Part shown: piece by piece, positions 38,427 to 52,100 of the stretch
Position numbering within the stretch: the first letter of the stretch is position 1
Layout of the letters: each line of letters starts with the position of its first letter
NCBI GenBank assembly: GCA_008694505.1
Contig: VZDJ01007747.1
Location: forward strand, 12,606,400 to 12,670,399
DNA from: Cyanoderma ruficeps
Taxonomy: Eukaryota > Chordata > Aves > Passeriformes > Timaliidae
Direction of reading: 5' to 3'
DNA length: 64,000 nucleotides
Notes under the pieces: model-generated
The model's database searches: none
Seen by the model: the letters and a program-made list of their open reading frames with translations, nothing else
Told to the model about the DNA's origin: nothing
Position numbers and translations under genes: made by a program

Positions 38427-41400
38427 TTGCCGTGCAGTTGAACATACTCATTCTGGATTTGGGTAGCTGAAGAGGGGGGATGCTTACCAAAATATGCCTC
38501 TGACTGCTTACAGGTAGGCTGTAAAAAGCTTTGATGACAGGACCAGAATTCAAAAGAAACTTTGTCAATATAAGAAATACAGGGGGGGGAAATATTATGA
38601 GATTTTGTTAGGACACTCCTACTCTTCAGAATCTCTTAATTTCAGTCCTTCAAGCAGGAATAGTTAAGTGGACAAACACAATTGAAGAAGTTCTAACTTT
38701 GTAGCAGATCTCCAGTAAAGCCATCAATGAGTCACAAGCTGAACATGAGTTAAAAATTAAAAAGAACATTCCGAAAAGACCAGGCTTTAGTCTAAAGAAG
38801 AGGAGTTTGAGGGAAGTTAAGAGTTAAATACAAGGAAAGAGGAAATAAGTAATATTCCATATCCACATTATCTTGGACAAAGAATAACACATTTATACTT
38901 ACAGCACATACTATTTACACTGGACATTAGTGTAAATAATTCTGCTGAATCAACTTCTTTTCTAAAGATCTATATGGGAAGCTATATTAATCAAATTCCC
39001 CATTTGCCTGTTAATAGTCTCCCTTTGCTGTGCCACACAAAGACTTTTTCTGAGGCTTTTTTGTTTGCTTTGAATCTAGCCAGGGTCTTTCTGCCAGTCT
39101 TGTGGTCAAACAGTACTGCCACAGCTGAAGTCAGGAAAGCAATCAAGGCAAACTTCTCTAATGGAACTAGATGAGCATATCTCATTAGCAATCATTGCAA
39201 ATATTCCAAGTATACGCAACAAAATAAGGAGATGTTGATTCCAAATTTCTTTTACAGTAAGCTTCAGCTAGATCCAGTAGACCAAGTAATTTCTTCAAAA
39301 TTTATGTGGACAGCTCTACATGTGAAGTTGATTCCAGGAAAAATTATATATATTAGAAGGAAAACAGTTGGTTAAAAATGCCCAAGAAATAATCCAATAG
39401 ACTGATTTTTCCTTAAAGGTGTTGGATACAACCAGCCAACAAAATCACCTTGTGAAAATACATAAAATACTTGTAAACTATTACTTTGTGTTGCAGTTAC
39501 AAAACAGCCTAACAAATGTTATTTGGACACCTGTTCCAAAATCAGGACTCTCTCTACCACATCCCCACCCAGTAGTTCAAGAGGATGGGGGAGAGGAAGG
39601 GAGTAAAAGGGAAACAGATCTTTTTCTGACTCATGGATCAATTCCAAACACTTTGAAATGCAGAAGCTTTTTCTTTTTTCTTTTGTTTTCTTAGTAGTTA
39701 TGCAAGATTTACAATGACCTTCAGACAAAATACACTTCAATCTTATAAGGCCATATATATATAAGTGTATATAAAAGCAAACATGAAAAAAGGCAGAAAC
39801 CTAATTAGGCTTTAAGAAGACAAGGGGAGCCACAACAGAGAAATGTAATCTTTCAGTGAGCAGAACACACATTGCTGACTACCTTTCCCATTCATGAATT
39901 CAGATATAAGCCACTCATCCCTGCGCTGGGTCTACACAAAAACCGATCTATGGTTTAAATACAAAATGACATTCCTTTGTAGGCTGCATCATGCAGACAT
40001 TCACCAGAAGCCAATCCTTTGTGTAAGATTTACTTGACATGGTTGATTTTAAGCCATAATTTTCTAAACAGAAAAACTGTTTTAAAGCTCTAAAAATTAA
40101 GAGTATGAATTAATCCCATCAAAACCTACTCGGTACCACATTATGGCTTTAATTTAAAGGAGGGGTAAGGAAATCAAATCGTCAGTTTATTTGAATTGCA
40201 TGGCAATTTACAGTAAGAATCTTTTGTAATCATGAAGTCATAATAAGCTGCAACATTTGGCTTTCCAGGAAGGATTTCCACCTATAATAAAGACATTAGT
40301 ATTGCAGCTGTAATTGAGGTTACATTTATGTAACTGAGCTCCAATGTATTTCTGTTTTAAACTACTTGGTTTTAGGGAGAATAAAAAATAAAATTACTAT
40401 TGGTCTCACTTAAAATACAACTCAGTTTTAATTAAAAGCAATTGCTAAAAATTTTTAACCCCCTACAAACTCTCAAAGATAATTTTAAATTATCTCTGAA
40501 ACAGCTCCATATTGAATATTAACTCTAACTAATTTCTAAATAAATTAAAATATTAAGTTCCAAAGATTAATCTCATTTTCTGCACATGAAAAATTCCACT
40601 GCAACAAATATCAAACTCTTATTCTTTCAAGGTGCATACTCCAATACCTGAGCAATGACAATTTTCCTTTCTATTAATTCCACTCATAAAAACCTATTAG
40701 GTTTTGACTAAGTTGAAAAGAAGGCTTTGTAAGAAAGAAAATTAGGTCAATTAAAATTTGTGATGTATATGTTGTTGTGGATATTTACTTGGCATGCATA
40801 CTAATTTTGAATTATTACTAATTGAATAATTACTAATTTTGAAACTAATTCCTGATATTGTTTGGACTTTGGAGAAGCTGAAATTTGTTATATAACTCAT
40901 AATATGGCATGACTGAGATTGTAGGGGCAATGAGCTCTCAGAAGATTTAAGCTTATAAAGACTTTTTCCAAAAAAAAGTAGAGACATGAGAATTTTAAAG
41001 AACATAAAATGCAGTTGGATCAGCTAGCTATCTCAAAAAAAATCTCAAAAGAACAGCGATTAAAATCTCAGAAACAAATATATGGACAAAAATCTGATAA
41101 AATACATTAACTAAAGCTGGTTCCATGAAATACTAAGGTTAAATGAATGGTTGCATTAAATACAGTGTAGTAAGTCCATGTTGCAGCCTGGTTTACCCAC
41201 TTCTCAGGATGTCATCACAGAACAGAGTTAGAGTGAAGGAACACTGTTTCATACCAGGATGGTATTTTGAACTACCGCAGCTCTACCTTCTGAGAAAGAA
41301 GGAACTTCCATCTCAGCAGCCACTCAGAAGCAGAGAAATACTGCCTGCCCTCTAAAACTTATGTTTTGGGGAAGAACTGAAGCAGAAAAGAACGTGGCGA

Positions 41401-43754
41401 GGGCTCTCTAATAGTGCCTCATCTTTTGGGGGGTTTTTTTGGAACCCAGATTTCTTAGAAACCTCCGTAAAGCCTCAAGCTGTTCATTGACTCATCTATC
41501 TCAGCTAAAATGAAGAAATGCCTGGGAAAGCAGAAGTTTAAGCTACTGGATGCCCAGGGTGTCTGAAAGTCCTACTCTAAGAGCTAAGGGGTATAAGGAA
41601 AGATAAAGTGCCTTTTCCACCTGCCTTGATTAATAGAAACCTATGCAGACCCATCCTAGTGAGATCCTAGCACAGCAAACCCACGACAAGGGGATTCTTA
41701 AAACAAAAAAATCAAAAAATCTCCAAACCTCTGCAAATCAAAACAAATAAAAAATGGATCCAAGTCATGAACCAAAAAAGTCAGTATTTTTAAATCTGCC
41801 TCAATAGAAGCACTGCAGGAAATAAATTTGACCTATATTATAAAAAAAAGAACATTTTGTAACAAGTTTCAAAAAAAAAAAAAATCCGACATATACATAC
41901 ATTCCACTTCAGCCATTAGGTAATCTCAAGTTTCCCAATGCCTTAGTCCATGCAGAGAGAACTTCCAGGGGCTAATTTAGAATTTGCATGGGTTTATCCT
42001 TTGAAGCTGTCCCGTCTCCCTGATCTCTCACAACAGCTTTGGGTGACCAAGTTTCTAATACAGCACATGGCTAAATGCCCACAGATGCTGGATGGTGTTC
42101 AAAATGCAATTCAGTTAACAAGCACACTAAAGTCCTCCACTGGTAATAACTGCTCCTTTGCTCACAAACTTGCAAATCCCTCATTTTCCAAAGATTACTG
42201 AGATTCTTTAGACTGTGGAAAGAAGTTGACACCACTCACTTGAAATTATTCTATATTGCCTTTTAAAGAAAGGATACTAAAAAGAAAATAAGTAGCTTAG
42301 CACACTTTCACATATCCCTATGTAGTTGTCTAATAACAAATGTACTTCAGTCTTTAACTGGGTCTTATAAGTAATGGCAAAAGAACTTCTTGGCAGCAAT
42401 TTTTAATTTTATAAGATCTTAAAGTACACACTTTATTCCCACTAAAATAACTATTTGTGTGCGCTAGAACTAAATCATAGCCTACTAAATCCATTGTCTC
42501 TTGCCAACTTCAGAAACTGAATCAAATCCTGAACCACATAACTATGAGAGATCTCTTAATCTTCATATACAGGGACATCAGTTCAAAAATATTCAACACA
42601 GAAATGTAGCTAGTAAACTCAGAGTGGGGATACAGATATCAAAACTATGACTGCCAGCAGAAAAAAAACTTGACATTCCCAATCTGCAGTTTGCATAGCC
42701 AATGCTACATACACAGAGATAAGAAGTACACTTCCACATTTATGCCATTTTTTAAACTAGAATTCCAAACATATACCACAGCTGTTATCCAACACCTGAA
42801 TATCCAAAGTAGGTCTTCAAACAAGTAGTGACACACCTGAATTAAGACAGCCTGTCACTGTCTTCATGCTACCAACCATACATTCAATCACAGCACTTAT
42901 TTCAAGTTCAAACATTAAATGAAGGTAAAATAATAATAAAAAATAAATTTGTGATGATGCACAAGTTAACAGCAAATTAGTTACCTAGTGAAGGCACTCA
43001 CAGGTGAAGCACTAACAGTAAAGTGGCTGTTTCTTAAACAGGGGTTCAAGAACAGGTGTCCTCTGATAAATTCAACATACTGCTTTGTAAACTTCCCACT
43101 GTAATTCTTAACTAAAAGGTTACTGGAAATCACAGAAGCAAAACAGAAGTTGTTTCTCTGGGTCTCCACTTTCTGTAGCAATTATTAGGGCTTTATATAT
43201 ACACACTGAGCAATGCAGCAGTTTTGGGGTTTGTGGTTTTTCCTTTGTTTTCCATAAATAAGAGGAGAATTACACCAACTCTCACTACCATGTCCATGAC
43301 TTCTCCAAAACTAGCTTCTTGCTTATTTCAAGCCTCTGGCTGGTGCCCATGCTTCCCAAAGAGGGACTTAGTCTGACCTGATCTGCCCTCTGTACATGAC
43401 ACTGCAGCTGCATTCACAGGCTGGGAAGGGGACTCAATGGCTCTAAGGAGCATTTTCTTGAGCAGAAGTGTTTTGTATGAAGTGCTACAGGTTTGTCTAA
43501 GCAGAGCCTCTTAGTGAGGGAATGAAAGAAGGAGGATAAATGCCCACAGAAGAACTTCCATGACACAGTTACTGTGGCCTGAAATTTTGAAGCAGCTCTA
43601 ATTCACTCAGCAGGCTGCTGCAGAGCCTGGTAGAGTGAATTACAGGTAGAGGACCTTAAGGCTGCCCATTTCCCTCCACCCACCTACACCGTCTCTGTGC
43701 TTCTGAGAAGGCAGAAACTAAAAATCCCTCCTAACAGTTTTTTTCTGGCCTATG

Positions 43755-44005
43755 ATCAGGCAGCAACTGACAGAATGAGAGAACACTGTCTCAAGCTGTG
43801 GCAAGTGAAATGTAAGTTGGATATTAGGAAAAAGCTTTTCATAGAAAGAATAATAAATTACTGGAATGGTCTACCTAGGGAGGCGGTGGAGTCACCATCC
43901 CTGGATGTGGCACTCGTGGCCATAGTCTAGTTGAGGTATTAGGGCAGGGGTTGGACTCAATAACCTTGGAGAGGTCTCTTCCAGCCTAGTGATTCTGTGA
44001 TGATA
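43755..44005 (+). mobile_element. CR1 LINE fragment, 3' end, sense
   Basis: In order: GTCTCAAGCTGTGGCAAGTG, GTTGGATATTAGGAAAAAGC, ATTACTGGAATGGTCTACCT, AGGGAGGCGGTGGAGTCACC, ATCCCTGGATGTGGCACTCG, GGGGTTGGACTCAATAACCT, GGAGAGGTCTCTTCCAGCCT and GTGATTCTGTGATGATAG. The usual segment between CCATCCCTGG and ATGTGGCACT is missing, a small internal deletion. The short open frame over it is a remnant, not a gene. Confidence 0.94.
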
Positions 44006-47000
44006 GAAAATGATGTACACCAAAGACACACCTAACAGATTTCTATCACATGTCACACAAAACAGCATTCCATCTGGCTATATTTACAGAGACAACAAAA
44101 TAAACTGAAGCTGCAAGTTCTGTCTAACCATGTTCAATACCCAAAGGTACATATCCACCACAATTACCCACACCTGTTTATCAGTTTGAAACAACAGCAT
44201 ATCCTAGCACCATTTGCACACATGAAGTTTTTTGGGACTCACAAAGGAGGGTCACCAAGGAGAATCTCCTCATGAAGCTGATCACTTTGACACTCTGACA
44301 GCTTGAGTTTTGTGCAAAGCACAACACAACAGGTGCTTCCATGTAAAAACCACACTTAGTAGAGGGGTCAGTAACCACTCTTTATGTATGGTCTGGTATC
44401 CTGAATACTTTCCTTGGTAATGGGGATCTGTTATCCCAGTAAAGTTTCTATCAGAAGTTTAAATTCACCCAGAGAGTTTTAGCAGCTACCCAACCATCAG
44501 GGTGTTTTGCTTCACACTGGGCAGCTACCCAGCATCTCAGTGCCAAGAGGCCAGCCATGGATACCCTGGGTGTGGTCATGCTGGATCACAGGACCTGGCC
44601 CTTCGCAGCCTGTTGCCTTTTTTCCCCACTTTGTTGCCACAAAGATCAGACCCTTGATCTTTTATCCAAAAGTATACCCAAGAGAAAAGACTTGAGATTT
44701 GCACGGGGATCTTGGCTCCGTATTTTGTTTCTGTCTACGTGTGGATCTGACATAAGTCTGCAGATTGGGACAAAAACATGGATTGCATTCTGTTTCCACA
44801 TAAGTGCAAGCCCAGAGTAACTACTGACCTAATACACTTATTTGGGATATAAAACTGAGTAAATAAGAGACGATAAGCCAAAATAATTCTTAGATTTATA
44901 GATTTAACTTCCTCAGTTTATGACTTTCATAACAGCCACATATTTTTGATATGCAAAGTGTATTTCAGGTTTAGCATGCTCAGTTGAGGAAAAGTGCATT
45001 TATATTTAATTATAAAATAAATTATCTTTGTTCCCTAAATACACTGTTTGAAAGCTTTCCTTTTCCTGTTAGCAATATTGCCAAATCTTATTTCCATCTT
45101 CAAACAGAACTTTTACTGTTTTATTTAAACTCTTGGAGGCACAATTCAAACTTCCACATATGCTTCTATACAAAACCCAGCAACAACAAAAAACTCTAAA
45201 AAATTATGTATTTCTTCCAGAGCCAGAAAGGTCATTTGGACTGAGATGCCCAAAATTACTAACTGGATTTGGCTCACTAGAATAATTCCTTCTGCACGTA
45301 GCTACAGCTTCCTCCATCCAGTGCTCTTTTTCAGATACTTCAAGATGTAAATAAGGGCAAGCTGGAGCTGCATGAATTACTCACACAGCTTGCTCCCTGT
45401 CATAACATTTTTGGAAAGATCACAGCTCTTCTCTCTTCATTTAACTAGAAACAGGCAAGCCACAATGATACCTATTCTGGTTTACTGATCTATGATGGAT
45501 GAATGTAAACTCACATAAAAGCAGCATGTGTGCTTGTAAGAGGACAATAAAGGACAATGACATGTAAGAGGCAGCACACAACCTCCAATCACGTGATGAG
45601 ATATATAATCATTACAATGAAGAGAGACACTCATGTTACTCACTGATTAGCATAATAGGGCTGAAAAGATGTTTCGATGCATCACTTGAATAATACTGAA
45701 TGCTATTACCAGATGTTTCAACAAGAAATGACTACATTTTGGTCTTGTACGATCATAGGTCATTAATTGCTTGCTTTCTTTTCACAAATTGCACTTATCA
45801 GATCACTCCACTTCAAAATGGGAAGAGGATCTGACAAGCAAACAGTAAAAGACACGAAAAACAAGCCACAACCTCAGTGTTTCTATATGAGAGCTGTAAA
45901 ATAAAAATAGTATCATGAAAAGAAGCACAAAAATAATTATACACTATTTATTACAAAACCAGAACTGTTTGAAATCTAGAAAAGCAACCAAATAACAGAG
46001 CAAAGGGTGTGGAGAGGAGACTTCCACCTCCCTGCCAAGACTCATTTACACGACGCAACAAACTCATTGCTGTGGAGGCAACAGCTACAAGCAGCCACAA
46101 CAAAGGAATTCAACTAACTTGTGGGGCTGTATATATAACTGGATAACAAACTTGGTGGGCTAGTTACCCTGGCTCAGGCCTCAGCTGCTGTCTGATGGAA
46201 GCCAAAGGATAAAACTGGAAGAAATTCATCTCCACTTCAGATGCCATCTTTCAGTATTACCATCACAAGCTGATGAAATACTAACCCAGATAGACTTCAT
46301 CATGGCATTTCCAAGGCTTTTTTGTACTTGTCATCACACCAGAGAGGATTCTGGAATGCCATACTATAAATGTTGGTACGAAGGTCTTCTGCTTGTAGAG
46401 CTGAAAGTTCCAAATGAAGTCTACTCCAACCTCTTGCTTGCCATGGCCATTTCCATCTATGTTATCTCAGCACTCAATCAAATGTCTTGAAACACCAAGG
46501 CTCCTATCTTAGAGTATCTAAACTCAAGGACCAGAATAGATGTTAAAGTCACCGTTTCCCTTGACAGTTTTTCCCAAAGATTAGTTATTCTCACAGTTCA
46601 GAACAAAAAAAATCCCACACCAATATCTTTGGCTTCAGTTTTATGCCTTCTGCAATGTTACATTTTCCCTTTCTCAAGGACTTCTATGTGGTTTACCCAG
46701 TCATCTTTTGATTTGAAACTCTTTAAGTTCTTACTAGAAGTTATTTTTGTCTCTATTATTATGCATCTCTTTCCCCCAACCCAGTTTTTCAATACAAGCT
46801 CATCTGTAGACATTGAAATTGGAGACAGTAGCTCAGTACCTGCCTTACTAAGTGCCACATAGAGGAGAGGGAAGAAGGGTACAATTTCACTGTTGTTCCC
46901 TTTTATACGCACAAGAGTCTTATGATTCTCTCTCAGTGACAACACTGAAATGTAGAAATGCGCTTAACTATGGCTTTTTAATCAATCTTCTAGTACTATT

Positions 47001-48582
47001 TCATGTTTAATCTTCTATGCAACAAGTATATTCAATCTTAAATAGTAGAAGGCAAATCACAGTTTTATTTCAACTATCCTGAGTTTAAAGTTTCCTTATT
47101 TTGCCCTGCTGTCACAATTTTTCACATTTGGGAGTGCTGGTATTTTACCGCAGCAGGTAAAAAAGGGTTCTCTATGTGACACAGCAGATAACAATGACAT
47201 AGGAAACACTTTGGCAGCAGTAATGCATGTTTGTTTACTGCTCTCCCTATCTTTATAGGTTGCTATTTTACAGACCATATAAAACACTTGTAATTTACTA
47301 GTAAGGCCATTTAAACTAGCATGATAGGACAGTTGAACCATTCCTCAAATTGCCATTTCCAGGCATTCAAGAATACGTTTTCTCCAACGCTTTGTTTCTG
47401 TCAATGCACATTAGCATTCGTAACCATGAAATAGACAGGGGCAGGGTTACCAAGCCGAAAAAAACCAAGGTACTCCCCTGGATCTGAGGTAAGGGTTTTA
47501 ATTGATTCGTTTTTGCTTTCCTTTCTAATAAAATTAAACTGCCTTTTGCCATAAAAACATGGATGAGAAATATCGTGAACTGCATTCAGTGCCTCTCATT
47601 TCTCATGTTTGCTATGAAACTATCAGTTGGAGCACTGAGGGAAGAACTGCACTTTACCTGCTAGTTATCTGCATTTTACTGTAACCACAGTCTATTGAAA
47701 GCAACGTTTTTCCTGTTTAAAGCAGAGAGATACATTATATTACACTTCATAGTTTGGGGCAAATATGACAGAAAACTGAGGTAATTATGAAACACTTCTG
47801 ACTCAGATGAAATGAATGTGAGAGGTGACTCAGGTCTCACTTCCCCACTCAGAGTCAAAATATTAAAAAAGGATGAAGATGAAACAAGAAGGTAGGAGAA
47901 GGAGTGAAACAGACCCCACCTTTGACATCTGAGAGCACAGGGAACTGTTTTCTTGGTGGTGCCACAAGGGCTTCTGAATTTATCTAATGGTACACTTGTG
48001 GACAGTCACATTTAGATATGAAACAAGCTATAACCATGCATATACTTCACTCCATGCATATCAGAGAATAAAGACCTGGAAAACTACTTGAAAGTATCTC
48101 ATTAATAAAAGCAAGATTAGTAAATCAGTTGCTTCTGTCTTGTGCATCTTGATCATCTTTTATACTATGAAGTGATAAAGAAAACAATTGAATACTTAAG
48201 TGAAAGCAGTCAGCCTTCCAGACACTCAAATCAGATAGCATGCACACTGTGATTTGGTGAGTCAAGCAGCTAAGAGTTACAAAATCTTTTCTAAACTAAG
48301 ATATGATTTTGGCTCAAAAATATATTTCATTCTAAATATGAAGAGTTCTCCTGATAATACAGATTTTCTGCATTCTACTACCCTGAGATTCCAACTGTCA
48401 ATGAGTATACAGTCTTCAAATCTTACGTCAATAAAGTATTAACAAGTATAAGAAGTAAATATCCTGGAGTCTTAACATACACCCAAGATACACCACGACT
48501 GCAACAAGTATCAGCATGAGGTCCTGAAAAACAACTTATTGATCTGCAATTGAAGTGTCTCCTCACTATTTAAAAGAGTCAG
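44006..48582 (-). other. VEGFC: VEGFC intron 1, 44.0-48.6 kb
   Basis: AT-rich intron without a recognised gene. A GC-richer patch at about 44500-44830 has overlapping open frames but no family features and could be a degraded transposable element. Confidence 0.55.
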
Positions 48583-49141
48583 CATCCTACTTTCATTTGG
48601 GACAGTTCATTTCTTCTTGGTAGCTGGTCCAGGGTCGTGTTTTGGATTTGGCATGAGATTGACATGAAAAACACACTCTGTTGCTGGGCAGTGTTTAGCC
48701 TAAATAAACCAAGGACTTTCTAGCTTCCCTTGCTCTGCCAGTGAACAGGTGCACAAGAGGCTGGGAGGGAGCACAGCCACAACAGCTGACCCAAAGTGGC
48801 CAAAGGAATATTGCATACCAGAAAACATCACAAACACTATAGAAACTGGGAGGAGCCAATCACTGCTGGAGGATGGGCTGGGCATCAGGCAGCAGGTGGG
48901 AAGCAACTGTGTTGTGCATCACTTGTCTCTCTTTGGGTTTAGTCTTCTCTTTCTCCTTTCCATTAGAATTATTGTTGTTATCATAATTCAACAGTTCCAT
49001 TATTAAACTGTTCTTATCTCAACCCATGAGTTTTTCCTTTCTTTTTCCAGATTCTCCTCCCCATTCCACTATGAATTGGGGGCAGTGGGGAGCGAGTAGC
49101 TGTGTGGTACTTAGCCGGCAGCTGGGCGTTAAACTGTGACA
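48583..49141 (+). mobile_element. Solo-type endogenous retrovirus LTR
   Basis: About 559 bp with the order of a common avian LTR. U3 blocks are CTTCTTGGTAGCTGGTCCAG, CAACAGCTGACCCAAAGTGG, CCAAAGGAATATTGCATACC, a degraded TATA at CACTATAGAAACTGGGAGGA, and GATGGGCTGGGCATCAGGCA. R/U5 blocks are GTGTTGTGCATCACTTGTCT, the poly(A) signal ATTAAACTGTTCTTATCTCA with ACCCATGAGTTTTTCC, then CAGATTCTCCTCCCCATTCC and GGCGTTAAACTGTGACA. It ends in CA, while the 5' end reads CA instead of TG and has probably decayed. GTCAG occurs directly before (48578-48582) and after (49142-49146), a likely 5-bp target-site duplication. No internal viral genes are present. Confidence 0.82.
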
Positions 49142-52100
49142 GTCAGTATAAAAGTTTTAAGCATTGTGTAAAAATAGGCAGTTAAAAAGCTAAAATTTGG
49201 AAGTAAATACCTGTTTTTCAGACTACTTTAATTTTAAATTTGGTTTTGGATTCTGTATTTTCTAAATTGCAACTGACCTATTGGAAACAAATCCATAAAA
49301 TTAGAAGAGATTCTTTCATGGGAAAAAAATAGAATAATTTTAATTCAGCTATAACAGAATTTTTAGCTGACAGTTTTAAATACACATTCAAATATGTATT
49401 CTCATTTTCAAGTTATTTAAAGAATCTATGTGTATATATAGATATAGACACATATTGTGAATGGGCATGTGTGTGTTTGTGTGTCTATACATAAAAGGGT
49501 GGGAACAGCATGATTACATTCTACAGCTAGACCTAAACTAAGCAACAGCATCCGGATACAGAACAATACCTTAAAATAAAACTATATGATCTCAGGAAAT
49601 TCCATACTAAAATTATCTCTCCTTTAATTCCACTGTATTAGCACTGAGTGGGAATCAAGACAACAGTTGGTGGTAGGAATCAGATGCATTGATCCATACA
49701 GTTTTATTTTTTAAAAAAATCCAACAAGCTTTAGACTCTCTCAGCACAGAGTATGTTATACAGTGTTCCTACTAACCTTAGTTTCTGTATACATGTTACA
49801 GGAGTAGAAGGAATAAACTGGACAGCAGTTCCCATCTCTTCACTGCTGCTTTTCTTTATCCCTGTCACATTCTGCTTCAGTTACTTTCTATGTATAACAG
49901 CACCAACCAACACGATTTAAACACCAAGCATATGTTCAATACGGCAGAAAGGTGAGCTTGATCTGAGGACAAAAGTTTCATCCCTTCAGAAAAATCCCTC
50001 AGCAATTTCACCAAAGATAACATGGAAAACACAAAATGGAACTGAAAAGAGTTGCTCTAGTTACACAGGAAAAATTGCAAGTGCACACTTACTTAACACC
50101 CCCTCAATCAGCCTGCCCATTTAAATGATGTAATTTTGAAAACTGAATTTGTGAATATACCTTGAAACTGCGGTTACCGAGGCCCTGCCATGCATTCCTC
50201 CTAGCTGCCAGTCTCTGTCTTGTAGCTACAGCACAAGACCAGACAGCGTGACTCAGCTGCTCAAACTTTGAGCAGTTAAGGCACAATAATCATAGATGTT
50301 TTTCAAATAATTACTGCCTCCTTCAAGGCATTTTCTGCTCTAGGGCTATCTTTTCATAGGACACTGCAAAGTGAAAAGAAAACAGGCCTTCAGAGTTGGT
50401 TAATAGTACCAATGTGATCTAAGTTATTGATCAACAGATGTCCTAGACTATCACAAAAAAAAAGTCCTCACATCCACTTTCTATTCCCAACTGCTTATTC
50501 ATGCCCTCCCAAAAATTCTCGTCTCCTGGGTAGACACAGGCACACGTGAAGCCAAGAAGTAAACCAGACTAAAAAAAAAAATCAGTTGAACAAAGTACTC
50601 CCTAACCGTCACACCCTTCCCCCGGCAAGCTGTAACTCAGATCATGTTCCCAACTCATCTCCCCACACTCTCCCCACTGGCACTCAGGAAGGGACAGTGC
50701 AGGTGACAAACAAGCAAGTGGCAATGGGAATACCATTTGGGCAATAGCACCAAACTGTGCAGGTTCTGGTGGTTAATTTCATCTGGAACTTCTCCAGTTT
50801 TTCCACTTGGAAGACCTTGATTCCACCTGTTTATTCAAAGGTTTTGACAGACTTTAACCTGAAACTTGAATTCCCACCGAGGAACTGACCTAATGTCTGT
50901 TTCTTGTCCACATTAATATAGTGCAGCCTCCCCACTGAGGATTTGCAGCACATTAAACTGACAGGGAAGCATGATATGGAGAGACGAGGAAAGAAAGAAA
51001 AAAACAGAGGGTGCCTCAGGGGCATACTTTTAAAATCTCCAGCAAAATTTAGCCAACAAATAAGCATCACAGCTTATGAATTTCCAGTAGACTTTGGCAG
51101 ATTGCGCTGCTAAAACACAAAAAGGTTTAAGGAACAATCAGTGTATATTCCCTGCAGCTGCTGAACAACACCTGCTATGCAGAAACAGCTTTGGTCTGCA
51201 GCAGGTCATGAAGTGACAGCAGTGAGAAGAATGAACTTCAGTGTAAAGAAACACAAAGCAGAAAAGGCTCAGTCTATTCGCAGAATAAAATGGGAAAAAT
51301 AAAGGACACAGGGAAGAGAGCTAGAGTCTGCAGCTGAAACCTGGATCTCAGAGAAGAGAGTGCGAGAAATGAGAAATGAAAACTGAGATTTGAAGCTAGT
51401 GAGGGAGATGGGGTAGAGACACACACTCCATGAGGGACACAGGTTGGCACTAATTTGCTATGCAGAGAAAAAGTGGGAAAGGAAACAAAGAGCCGTGACA
51501 GCCTGGTGTAACCTCATTGCCATTTATTCACATGAGAAAGGGCAATTAAAAATTATGGTGATGGGTACAAAGAGGAGAAAGGAGAAATCAGAATATTTCA
51601 CAGTTTGATGAAAAAAAAGCAAGGTGCAGAGAAAACACAGTGAGAAACTAGAGATAGATTTAAAACACAGGAACTGCTCAGGAACAGGTGAAAGAAGCCT
51701 AAAGGACAGAAGCCTGCTGCCTCCTCAGCTATTTTACTATTTACACAAAACAGCCTTGAATGAGCAAAAAACACCCAAAAGTCTTAAGACACACAGGCTT
51801 CTATCTCTTCAGCTGGATCAGTTTATGTATCAAGTCAGAGTCCTCAAATAAGGTTCAGCAAGTAATTCAAAGGCTGAAGTAATGGTGGTAAGTGGAAGCA
51901 CTCAGGCTAGTGCTGCTTCCCAGCTCCCCATATCCAGTCCAATTCTGTAGAGAACTGTAGGCTGTCCTCTAGACTTGGACAGTACAGCTTCATGCATTTT
52001 TGTTTATCTTTTCAAAGTCCCTAAACATCAGGTAACTCCAATGAGTATCAGAAGTACATCAGAAAAAAATGTAAGTTTTTGACACTAGCATTGTGCGACT

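Larger units (their letters stand above)
32261..43754 (-). other. VEGFC: VEGFC intron 1, 32.3-43.8 kb
   Basis: About 11.5 kb of intron with no gene. 32.26-32.75 kb is C/T-richer and may include further degraded CR1 sequence. Old-repeat fragments lie near 34501-34640 and a 27-bp direct repeat at 38374-38426. A TA microsatellite-like run occurs near 39746-39775. The remainder shows nothing recognisable. The open frame at 37054-37434 has no family features. Confidence 0.6.
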
